Assembly (NCBI RefSeq): GCF_017812015.1
Contig: NZ_JADQTN010000001.1
Location: 412,501 to 476,500 of the forward strand
Source of the DNA: Pontixanthobacter sp. CEM42
Lineage (GTDB): Bacteria > Pseudomonadota > Alphaproteobacteria > Sphingomonadales > Sphingomonadaceae
Length of the DNA: 64,000 nucleotides
Direction of reading: 5' to 3'
Both the position numbers and the translations under genes were made by a program. The notes under the pieces were generated by a model. It was not told the DNA's origin. It saw only the letters and a program-made list of their open reading frames with translations, and did not search any database. Positions 52,057 to 60,376 of the stretch are shown here, in pieces; the first letter of the stretch is position 1; the number at the start of each line of letters is the position of its first letter.

Positions 52057-53711
52057 CAGAAATACGTCCAGATCGGGCCCGGTGGCATGGGGGCCTCGGG
52101 CATAGTGACACCATCCGCCCACATGAGTTCAGCGTTGGTTGATCCGGCAGATGTGATTGAGGTGACGCCTCTATCAAGCGTAACCATCTGTCCTTCACGA
52201 TATGTCTGCCCGTCAATTTGGATCGTGCCTTGCCGGACGTGATACTCGCCCGGCACGCGAACGGTCCAATTCCGGGTTTGACCCACAGGAAGTTCAATGC
52301 CCGCGAGCCAGAATGGGCCCCATGCGTGGATGAAGGTGTCGCGGATTGCGGCGGCGTCTTCGGCTAGAAATTCACCAGCCGGTTCATCGGTCGTGAGCAA
52401 CCGTGTCCAAGCGCTATCATTTTCGACCACCAATGGGATTGTCTCTTTGGCCATCCCATCTCGATAAACGCGCTTCTCCGCCCACAGATATGATTCGATC
52501 CCCCAAGGGGTCATGAATCCGTTTTTCTTATCGAATCCAGCCAGCATAAAGTTGGCATCGAAATATCGGACGGGTTGATCAAACATTCTGTCAGCCGTTT
52601 CGATAAGCGCGATTTGGTTGGCTTTTGCCCGATGATCGACTGGCAAGAACTGGATCGGCAATACAATGGTCACTGCCGCGACGATCAATGCGGGACGGTA
52701 TTTTTCGAGTGCGAGTTTCGCGACGGGCGCACAGGCCACGAAGACAGGCGGCAGAATGAACGCGTAAAAATACGGTGCAGTGTTGTGATAGAACAGGAAC
52801 GTAGTAACTGGCAGCCACAATCCGATCAAAGCTATACGTTTGGCGGCAGCTGTGGCCTTCCAAGTGGAAGGTGCAAAGGCGATCAACAAAGCGCCGACGA
52901 ACCCGGTTGTGATGGCTTTGGGTATGACGTTCCAGTAAGGCTGGATGCCTAATGAGAACATTTTTCTCGCAGCGCTTCTGCCCGCATTTCCCGTTTTGGT
53001 GACGTGATCAGCCTCTAGAGCGAGGCTGTGCAACCAGTAAAAGAACGCGCCAGCCACCGTGACGGCGGCGGCAACCGCTACAAGCCGTATGGCCGCTCGC
53101 GTATCATATCCTTCGTCGGCCCAACGTAACCACGCTAAGCCTGCGAACGCGGGGGCCCAAAGAATGCTCTTTATGGTGGTCAGGAACGCCAACGCTGTCA
53201 GGCAGCCAATCGCTATGATCCATAGTGTAGTCAGGCGTTTCCAAGCGAAGAGAGCCAGCGCACCCGACAAAAATGCCGCCGCCATTGGATCCGTGCGGAA
53301 TGAGAATCCATGCATGAAGACGAACCCAAACGAAACATAGGCAAGAGCACATAGAAGTGCTGCATCTTGAGTGCTGAATCGCCGGGCCAGCGCGTAAATG
53401 GATCCCAGTGTTACCAGCTCAAACGCGAACATTACGTATCTCGCGATGATTATGTGATCGACCGAGACGCCCGGAAGCCAAGTGATCCAGCCGAACAGCC
53501 GAACATGCAATGTCTGGATTGCGCTTGTTAGAACGCCTTCTTGGGCGAACTGCCAGACCTGATGGTAGAAGAAAAACTCATCCCAGTTAACGGCGACGAG
53601 CGAGATCATGACTGCCTGCAGCACGATCGCTGCCGCCAATGCATAGCGGAGCATTTGGTTGGTAGAGAGTGGCACTCTCACCTTTTGAGGCTGTATGATC
53701 GCTTCGGTCAT
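52056..53711 (-). CDS. GT-C membrane glycosyltransferase (family 39/ArnT-like)
   Basis: 551 residues. About ten to eleven helices in the first 380 residues, with the first external loop carrying the acidic motif NWDEFFFYHQVW (near 43-47, the metal/catalytic site of GT-C enzymes). A soluble periplasmic domain (about 385-551) with beta character (RNWTVRVPGEYHVRQGTIQIDG) closes the protein. It would use a polyprenyl-phosphate sugar, likely made by the DPM1-like enzyme encoded just upstream (2 bp gap). Confidence 0.85.
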   Translation of the reverse strand: MTEAIIQPQKVRVPLSTNQMLRYALAAAIVLQAVMISLVAVNWDEFFFYHQVWQFAQEGVLTSAIQTLHVRLFGWITWLPGVSVDHIIIARYVMFAFELVTLGSIYALARRFSTQDAALLCALAYVSFGFVFMHGFSFRTDPMAAAFLSGALALFAWKRLTTLWIIAIGCLTALAFLTTIKSILWAPAFAGLAWLRWADEGYDTRAAIRLVAVAAAVTVAGAFFYWLHSLALEADHVTKTGNAGRSAARKMFSLGIQPYWNVIPKAITTGFVGALLIAFAPSTWKATAAAKRIALIGLWLPVTTFLFYHNTAPYFYAFILPPVFVACAPVAKLALEKYRPALIVAAVTIVLPIQFLPVDHRAKANQIALIETADRMFDQPVRYFDANFMLAGFDKKNGFMTPWGIESYLWAEKRVYRDGMAKETIPLVVENDSAWTRLLTTDEPAGEFLAEDAAAIRDTFIHAWGPFWLAGIELPVGQTRNWTVRVPGEYHVRQGTIQIDGQTYREGQMVTLDRGVTSITSAGSTNAELMWADGVTMPEAPMPPGPIWTYF

Positions 53712-53713
53712 CG

Positions 53714-54739
53714 TTAGGTACCGGTCGCGGTTCTTTTGGAATCTTGCTCGTGTGAAGGGGTGTCGACCGGATCTTCCGCCGGCACAGACAGCATAACGAT
53801 ATGATCACGCAATTCGCGTGTTTCGGCTAGGTTGGTTTCGATCAGCTTGCGGTTCGACGCAACCAAATCGGCGAGCACTCCCATGATCGCGACCAGTGTC
53901 CCGAGCACCAGCAATGCGCCGCCTATGACGAGCGATTGGATATGACCGTCGCCAGCGCCGGTCGCGTAGAACCATATGAACCGCATAATCGGTGCGAGGC
54001 CGATCAACGCGATCAGAGCACCGCTACCGACGAACACGCGCAGCGGGTTGTGCGTGGTATAGGCTCGGGCAATTGTGATGCCGGTATTGATGATGAAGCG
54101 CGGGATCGATGTGAACAGGCGCGAAGGCCGCATTGTCTCGTTGGTGCGGATCGGCACACTCTTGATCGCAAGGCGCTTGCGGCCCGATTGGATCAACATA
54201 TCGGTGGTGTAGCTGAAATCGGTGGTGATGTTGATTTGCTGTGCGGCGGCGCGTGTGATCGCACGGAATCCACTGACCGCATCGGTGATGTCGGTCCGCG
54301 ATAGCCTGCGAACGACAGTGCTACCCAAGCGTTGCAGCAGACGTTTGAACGGGCCGAAATGGGCGTTGTTTGCGACACCGCGATCGCCGATGACCACGTC
54401 TGCTTCTCTGGCAACAACTGGTGCGACAAGTTTGGCGATGTCCTCACCGACATATTGGCCGTCGGCATCGGTGTTGACGATAATATCTGCACCGGCATCC
54501 AGTGCGGTGCGGATGCCGGTCCGAAATGCTGCGGCCAATCCGCGATTACGGCGATGGCGGACAATGTGATGCACACCCCAGCGTTTTGCGACTTCGGACG
54601 TACCATCATGGCTACCATCGTCGATCACCAGGATTTCGACAGTATCGATCCCGTCGATCCGGCGCGGAATCGCAGCCAGCGTTGCGGGCAGGTCCTCCGC
54701 CTCGTTAAAGCACGGTATCTGGACAATTAGCTTGGTCAT
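53714..54739 (-). CDS. polyprenyl-phosphate glycosyltransferase (DPM1/GtrB-like GT2)
   Basis: 341 residues from the ATG at 54739 (MTKLIVQIPCFNEAED). GT2 domain with VEILVIDDGSHDGTSEVA, RNRGLAAAFRTGIRTALD and the DAD site in IVNTDADGQY. Two C-terminal helices (about 230-295: PLRVFVGSGALIALIGLAPI, LVIGGALLVLGTLVAIMGVL) are as in GtrB-type polyprenyl-phosphate sugar synthases. It is the first gene of the minus-strand glycan operon. The 261-bp gap to glmS holds both divergent promoters and no gene. Confidence 0.88.
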   Translation of the reverse strand: MTKLIVQIPCFNEAEDLPATLAAIPRRIDGIDTVEILVIDDGSHDGTSEVAKRWGVHHIVRHRRNRGLAAAFRTGIRTALDAGADIIVNTDADGQYVGEDIAKLVAPVVAREADVVIGDRGVANNAHFGPFKRLLQRLGSTVVRRLSRTDITDAVSGFRAITRAAAQQINITTDFSYTTDMLIQSGRKRLAIKSVPIRTNETMRPSRLFTSIPRFIINTGITIARAYTTHNPLRVFVGSGALIALIGLAPIMRFIWFYATGAGDGHIQSLVIGGALLVLGTLVAIMGVLADLVASNRKLIETNLAETRELRDHIVMLSVPAEDPVDTPSHEQDSKRTATGT

Positions 54740-55000
54740 TGGCTTAGTTTGGCCCCCAAATGCACGCAAAACCGCGCGCGTCGGAGTGATTTGGCAGCGA
54801 AGGCTTTAAGGAAGTGTAAACCACGTCCTGAAAGATTTTGGTCAATCCTGCGGCGCGGTGCGCGTCCGGAGAGCAGCAAAGCGTGCTTCGCAACCAATCA
54901 GCGATTGAAACATAGGCGATACGCGCTACACGAAATGCAAAGCTTTTGTGCGCAAAGCGCGCGCGAAATTTGAACAATTTAGAACGAAGGCACCACTCCA

Positions 55001-56824
55001 ATGTGCGGAATTATTGGCATCGTCAGCACTCAGCCCGTTGCAGATCGTCTGGTCGATGGTCTTAAGCGGATGGAATATCGCGGGTATGACAGTGCGGGCG
55101 TGTGCACCATCAAGGACGATCAACTTGTTCGCCGCCGCGCCGAGGGTAAGCTTGGCAATCTTGTAGCAGAGCTTGGCGGTAATCCTGCTCCGGGCAATAT
55201 TGGCATCGCGCATACGCGCTGGGCCACCCATGGGGCACCGACTGCGCACAATGCACACCCGCACGCCACAGACGAAGTAGCGCTGGTGCACAACGGCATC
55301 ATCGAGAATTTCAAGCCGCTACGCGATGCGCTGCAAGCGAAGGGCCGGAAGCTCGAAAGCGAGACTGATACCGAAGCGGTCGCGCATATGATTTCGGAAG
55401 AAGTCGAGAATGGCGCGAGCCCGGAAGATGCGGTGAAGACCGTGTTGCCGCAATTGCGTGGGGCGTTTGCGCTGGCAATCGCGTTCCGCCAAAATCCCGA
55501 TATGCTGATCGGCGCTCGGCTCGGGTCACCTTTGGTTGTCGGTTATGGTGACGGTGAAATGTTCCTTGGGTCCGATGCGCTGGCATTGGCTCCGTTGACG
55601 CAGAAAATCGCCTATCTTGAAGAGGGCGATTGGGTGGTCATCACGCGGGACAGTGCGACCATATATGATCAAGAAAACAATGTAGTAGAACGCGAAGTTA
55701 CCACATCCGGTGCGTCGGCTGCGGCGATCGAGAAGGGCAATTATCGCCACTACATGCAGAAAGAGATTTTTGAGCAACCTACCGTAGTTGCGCAAACTCT
55801 CAGCAGCTATGTCCGCCAGGCAGATGAGACGGTTGCATTGCCGCAAATCGATTTCGATCTGTCCAAGATTAACCGCATCACAATCGTGGCCTGCGGCACT
55901 TCCTATTACGCGGCGATGGTCGCAAAATACTGGTTTGAGCAATTTGCCCGTGTCCCAGTCGACTTGGATTTCGCCAGCGAGTTTCGATATCGCGATCCGG
56001 TTTTGGAGGAGGGCGGGTTGGCCCTGTTTATCTCCCAGTCTGGCGAAACCGCTGACACGCTCGCCGCTCTGCGGCATTGCAAAGCGAATGGCCAGACAAT
56101 CGGCGTTGTCGTCAATGTTCCGACCAGTTCCATGGCGCGCGAAGCGGATCTGTTGTTGCCAACCCATGCCGGGCCCGAAATTGGCGTGGCGTCGACGAAA
56201 GCGTTCACTTGCCAGCTAGCCGTCCTTGCCGCGCTGGCCGCGCATATGGCGGTCAAGAAAGGCAAGATGGACCGTGCGGAGGAGCAAGACGTCGTCCACC
56301 ATTTGCTCGAGGCGCCTGCCGCACTCAATGCTGCGCTCGATCATGACGAAGATATCGCCAGCATGGCGCATCTGATCGCCCCGGCGCGCGATGTACTCTA
56401 CCTTGGCCGAGGTCCTGACTTCCCATTGGCACTTGAGGGTGCGCTAAAGCTCAAGGAAATCAGCTATATTCACGCAGAAGGATATGCATCGGGTGAAATG
56501 AAGCACGGACCGATCGCGTTGATTGATGAAGAGGTTCCTGTGATTGTTTTGGCTCCGTCTGGGCCGTTGTTTGAAAAGACCGTTTCCAACATGCACGAAG
56601 TCCGCGCGCGTGGCGGTCAGGTCGTTCTCATTTCCGACCGCGAAGGTCTGGAAGAAGCCGGGGAAGGCTGCATCGCAACCATCGAAATGCCCAAAGTGCA
56701 CCCGCTCATCGCACCGCTCGTTTACGCGGTTCCGGTGCAGTTGTTGGCGTATCACGTTGCCTGCGTGAAAGGGACCGATGTCGACCAGCCGCGGAACTTG
56801 GCTAAGTCCGTAACGGTTGAGTAA
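55001..56824 (+). CDS. glmS: glutamine--fructose-6-phosphate aminotransferase (isomerising)
   Basis: 607 residues. The N-terminal glutaminase has nucleophile Cys2 (MCGIIGIVS) and RWATHGAPTAHNAHPH. Two SIS isomerase domains follow, with CGTSYYAAMVAKYWFE, SQSGETADTLAALRHCK, GRGPDFPLALEGALKLKEISYIHAE and the C-terminal DVDQPRNLAKSVTVE. It makes glucosamine-6-phosphate for UDP-GlcNAc. It is next to the glycan locus but transcribed away from it. No glmS ribozyme is apparent upstream. Confidence 0.95.
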   Translation: MCGIIGIVSTQPVADRLVDGLKRMEYRGYDSAGVCTIKDDQLVRRRAEGKLGNLVAELGGNPAPGNIGIAHTRWATHGAPTAHNAHPHATDEVALVHNGIIENFKPLRDALQAKGRKLESETDTEAVAHMISEEVENGASPEDAVKTVLPQLRGAFALAIAFRQNPDMLIGARLGSPLVVGYGDGEMFLGSDALALAPLTQKIAYLEEGDWVVITRDSATIYDQENNVVEREVTTSGASAAAIEKGNYRHYMQKEIFEQPTVVAQTLSSYVRQADETVALPQIDFDLSKINRITIVACGTSYYAAMVAKYWFEQFARVPVDLDFASEFRYRDPVLEEGGLALFISQSGETADTLAALRHCKANGQTIGVVVNVPTSSMAREADLLLPTHAGPEIGVASTKAFTCQLAVLAALAAHMAVKKGKMDRAEEQDVVHHLLEAPAALNAALDHDEDIASMAHLIAPARDVLYLGRGPDFPLALEGALKLKEISYIHAEGYASGEMKHGPIALIDEEVPVIVLAPSGPLFEKTVSNMHEVRARGGQVVLISDREGLEEAGEGCIATIEMPKVHPLIAPLVYAVPVQLLAYHVACVKGTDVDQPRNLAKSVTVE

Positions 56825-56859
56825 CTGGTAGATTGCTCTGTTAGGCTGGAAAATTTCGT

Positions 56860-56888
56860 TTCAACCTGCTGTAAATAAGAGATATAAT
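56860..56888 (+). promoter_or_regulatory. probable promoter of the GGDEF/EAL gene
   Basis: TTCAAC - 17 bp - TATAAT. The -10 hexamer (56883-56888) is an exact consensus and sits in the perfect inverted repeat AGAGAT-ATA-ATCTCT (56878-56892), so a regulator may bind there. The -35 is weak. Confidence 0.45.
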
Positions 56889-56954
56889 CTCTGAACTGGC
56901 ACGTAGGGCATGGATCAATTTTCGTTGGCACGCTTTACTGTGCGATAACCTTTT

Positions 56955-59324
56955 TTGGTTACCGACACTCGCGTGAGTGAGAACCAATCCAGTCTGCCGG
57001 TATTACCCGAGCGCCTTCCGGCACTCGCTGTGCTAGGGCTTAGCAGCCCTGGCGAGGCTGATTGGGCACGTCTGCGCGGACTGCAATACTCACGGTTGTC
57101 CGAAAATGTGCTGATGCGGTTGCTCTCTCAAGCCATCGTCGCGATTATGGTGGTCTGGCTATATCTCGATGTCGTCGGACTACCGGTGATGGGCGCGTGG
57201 CTCGCGGTTCTGCTTTGTGCAACCGTGTATATCACGCAATGTGACAAGGCATTTGCCGGCGCGGACAATCGAAAGCTCACGCAAGAGGAATTCCGGAGAC
57301 GGATCGTTGCCATTACGATTATGGGCCTGACGTGGGCGGTTCCGCTTCTATTTTTTGCCGTCCAAGGCACGCTGGTCGAACTCCTTACACTCTGGATTAC
57401 GCTATCGGCGTTGATTGTCGGGTTGGTGTTGGTGGTTGCAGCCGCACCGCTCGGCTCGGTTATCTTCGCGATACTGACTGGTCTAGCGGCAGCGATCTCG
57501 GCAGCGATCTTCGGTGCTTACGAGACCTCTGTGATCATTGTCGTTACGATTGCAATTATTTGCCAAGGCACTGTGGAGTCGGCGCGCACATATCTCACCG
57601 CGCGGATCGCTCAGGACGGCATGGCAGAGAAGAGCGAAGTTGTTTCACTGCTTCTGCGCGAGTTCGAAGAGAACCAAGCCGATTGGCTGTGGCAGGTTGA
57701 TACGAACAAACGTATCCGCTCGGTTTCACCGCGTTTCGCTTTTGCATTGGGCAAACAGCTTGAGGAGATCGAAGGTAAGTCGTTCCTCCAAATACTTGCC
57801 GGTGATGCATGGGAAAGCGGAGAGTTCTCGCCCAGTCTTCATGAGTTGGCTGATAGGCTCAAGGAGAAAGAGAACTTCTCCAACCTGATTATCAAGGTTG
57901 AGATAAATGCCGAGCAGCGTTGGTGGGAACTATCAGGCACACCGATGGTCGATGATTACGGAGTCTATGTCGGATTCCGTGGTGTCGGATCTGATGTAAC
58001 CGAACAACGCGAATCGAGCGAGAAGATCGCTTATCTTGCGCGTTATGACACTCTGACGGGACTACCCAACCGGCTGATGCTCAACGAAGCACTGCGCGAT
58101 GCGATGCGCTATGCGAAGCAATGGCGTACACGCTGTGCATTCCTGATGCTCGACCTCGACCGGTTTAAAGCGGTCAACGATTCACTGGGGCACCAGGTCG
58201 GTGACAAGATGCTTGCTAAAGTATCCGGACGGTTGACCGAACTGATGGGCGACAACGCCATGTGCGGCCGCCTTGGCGGTGATGAGTTCGGGATCGTAAT
58301 CCGCGATGCATCGACCAAAGGCAGCGTGGATGCGTTGGCGCGGCGCATTATCGCCAGCCTGTCGAAGCCGTATGATATCGACGGCAACACACTTTATGTG
58401 GGTGCCAGCGTCGGCTCTGCTGTTGGGCCGCGTGATGGTAAAACCGTTGAAGAAATCATGCGCAATTCAGACCTCGCTCTCTACCGTGCGAAGGATGAAG
58501 GCGGCGGTGCGCATTGCCAGTACGAGCCAACATTACACGTCCATGCCGAAGAACGGCGCAAGCTGGAAGCTTCGCTACGGCACGCGCTTGATCGCAATGA
58601 AATGTCGCTCAATTTCCAGCCGGTTGTTGATGCGAATGACGAGACCGTTGTCAGCTTTGAGGCACTGGTCCGGTGGAACAGTCAAGAGCATGGTTTTGTG
58701 GGTCCGGACAAGTTCATTCCGCTGGCCGAGGATACCCGCCTGATCATTCCGATTGGTACGTGGGTGATGGAGCAAGCCTGTATCGAAGCCTGCAATTGGC
58801 CCTCACATGTCCGGATTGCCGTGAATGTTTCGGGCGAACAGCTGATCGAGCCCGATTTTGCTTCGACCGTCATTCGTGCGCTGTCCAATAGCGGACTGGA
58901 GGCGCACCGGCTTGAGATCGAAGTGACTGAAAGCATCTTCCTGCGCGATGCGAATATCGCGCGCGCTGCGTTGGAGCAGGTGATCGCGCTCGGTTGCACG
59001 GTTGCGTTGGATGACTTCGGTACTGGATACTCATCGCTAGGGTATTTGCGGAAACTGAGCTTCTCTACCATCAAAGTGGATCGTAGCTTCGTTCAGGGCG
59101 CGGTGCAGGGCAGCGCTGAGAGCCTAGCGATCATTAATGCTGTTGTTGCCATGGCCGAGAGCCTCGAGATGTCGACTACGGCTGAAGGCGTTGAGAACGC
59201 TGAAGAAGCAGAATTTATCCGCAAGCTCGGCTGTAAGAAAATCCAGGGCTACTACTTCGGGCGGCCTATGCCAGCCAGCGAAGCGCGCCAGGTGTTTGTC
59301 CGCGAAGGCCTACGCCGCGCTTAG
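56955..59324 (+). CDS. membrane-bound GGDEF/EAL cyclic-di-GMP enzyme with PAS domain
   Basis: 789 residues if started at TTG 56955; no ATG or ribosome-binding site fits well, so the start is uncertain. Order: about six to seven helices (45-215), a PAS domain (about 235-350), GGDEF (about 360-515) with intact GRLGGDEFG, and EAL (about 530-785). EAL catalytic residues look complete: SFEALVRW, NVSGEQL, EVTES, DDFGTGYSSL, KVDRSFV and EGVE. No RxxD inhibitory site precedes GGDEF. It could both make and break c-di-GMP. A promoter with consensus -10 lies at 56860-56888. Confidence 0.9.
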   Translation: MVTDTRVSENQSSLPVLPERLPALAVLGLSSPGEADWARLRGLQYSRLSENVLMRLLSQAIVAIMVVWLYLDVVGLPVMGAWLAVLLCATVYITQCDKAFAGADNRKLTQEEFRRRIVAITIMGLTWAVPLLFFAVQGTLVELLTLWITLSALIVGLVLVVAAAPLGSVIFAILTGLAAAISAAIFGAYETSVIIVVTIAIICQGTVESARTYLTARIAQDGMAEKSEVVSLLLREFEENQADWLWQVDTNKRIRSVSPRFAFALGKQLEEIEGKSFLQILAGDAWESGEFSPSLHELADRLKEKENFSNLIIKVEINAEQRWWELSGTPMVDDYGVYVGFRGVGSDVTEQRESSEKIAYLARYDTLTGLPNRLMLNEALRDAMRYAKQWRTRCAFLMLDLDRFKAVNDSLGHQVGDKMLAKVSGRLTELMGDNAMCGRLGGDEFGIVIRDASTKGSVDALARRIIASLSKPYDIDGNTLYVGASVGSAVGPRDGKTVEEIMRNSDLALYRAKDEGGGAHCQYEPTLHVHAEERRKLEASLRHALDRNEMSLNFQPVVDANDETVVSFEALVRWNSQEHGFVGPDKFIPLAEDTRLIIPIGTWVMEQACIEACNWPSHVRIAVNVSGEQLIEPDFASTVIRALSNSGLEAHRLEIEVTESIFLRDANIARAALEQVIALGCTVALDDFGTGYSSLGYLRKLSFSTIKVDRSFVQGAVQGSAESLAIINAVVAMAESLEMSTTAEGVENAEEAEFIRKLGCKKIQGYYFGRPMPASEARQVFVREGLRRA

Positions 59325-59337
59325 TTGGTCTGTTCGC

Positions 59338-60015
59338 TTATGCGCGGACCAGCCCTTTGACAGCATTTTCAAACAGCGCGCGACCGTCGCTGCCGCCATG
59401 CGTCTCTTCGATGGCGCGTTCGGGGTGGGGCATCATGCCCAGCACATTGCCTGCTTCATTGAGAACGCCCGCAATATCGCGGCGCGATCCATTGACTGTG
59501 TCGAGATAGCGAAATGCCACACGGCCTTGGCCTTCAATCCGGTCAAGGGTCTCTTCGTCGGCGAAGAAATTACCGTCATGATGGGCAACCGGGATATGGA
59601 TTGTCTCACCGGCTTCGTAGCCGGCAGTGAACAGCGACTGGTTGTTTTCAACCTTCAGCGGAACATCGCGGCACACGAAGTTCTGGCTGGCATTGCGCAT
59701 CAGAGCGCCAGGCAGCAACCCGCTTTCGGTTAGCACCTGAAAGCCGTTGCACACACCGAGCACCGGTACGCCTTTGCCCGCAGCTTCGACCACCGCTTTC
59801 GTAATAGGACTGCGCGCAGCCATCGCTCCTGAGCGAAGATAATCACCGTAAGAGAATCCGCCGGGCAGCGCGATAAAATCCAATCGGTCGGGTAAGTCGG
59901 CATCACCGTGCCATACACGGATCGGCGCGCTACCCGATACCTGCTCAAGAGCCACCGCCATGTCGCGGTCGCAATTGGATCCGGGAAAAGTGATAACTGC
60001 GGAGCGGAAACCCAT
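59338..60015 (-). CDS. purQ: phosphoribosylformylglycinamidine synthase subunit I (glutaminase)
   Basis: 225 residues from the ATG at 60015. Class I amidotransferase: [27 protein letters not shown], the nucleophile Cys in GVCNGFQVL and His/Glu in GMMPHPERA. It supplies ammonia to PurL in purine synthesis. The start overlaps the purS stop (TGATG-type overlap). purL is not in the window. Confidence 0.94.
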   Translation of the reverse strand: MGFRSAVITFPGSNCDRDMAVALEQVSGSAPIRVWHGDADLPDRLDFIALPGGFSYGDYLRSGAMAARSPITKAVVEAAGKGVPVLGVCNGFQVLTESGLLPGALMRNASQNFVCRDVPLKVENNQSLFTAGYEAGETIHIPVAHHDGNFFADEETLDRIEGQGRVAFRYLDTVNGSRRDIAGVLNEAGNVLGMMPHPERAIEETHGGSDGRALFENAVKGLVRA

Positions 60016-60266
60016 CACGCGTTTTCCCTCTTGGGCTCCAACTTCTCAATCCGGTAATTTTCGATGACCATATTGGCCAGCAGCTTGCGGCACATTTGGT
60101 CGAGATCATCATCCGATGTGCCATCGGCCACGTCCAGTTCGATCAGTTTGCCCGCACGGACATCGTTTACGCCGGAAAAGCCGAGCGCTTCGAGTTCATG
60201 ATGGATTGCACGGCCCTGTGGGTCGAGCACTCCGGGTTTCAGCGAAACGTGGATATGGACTTTCAT
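60015..60266 (-). CDS. purS: phosphoribosylformylglycinamidine synthase subunit PurS
   Basis: 83 residues, the normal size for PurS. It starts [20 protein letters not shown], includes [20 protein letters not shown] and ends [17 protein letters not shown]. It joins PurQ and PurL in the three-part FGAM synthase. Coupled to purQ. Confidence 0.94.
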   Translation of the reverse strand: MKVHIHVSLKPGVLDPQGRAIHHELEALGFSGVNDVRAGKLIELDVADGTSDDDLDQMCRKLLANMVIENYRIEKLEPKRENA

Positions 60267-60376
60267 GGCGGTGCCCTTTGCTTGGAATGGCGCAGCTTAG
60301 ACTATGCGCGCAGCCTATGCCGCGCAGCCGCGCGCGGGGCAAGATGGCAAGCGCGATTAGCTGTCGGAAAAGCGGT

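Noticed and set aside
54740-55000. glmS ribozyme upstream of glmS
   Set aside because: The known glmS ribozyme core is not visible, and it is essentially a Gram-positive element.
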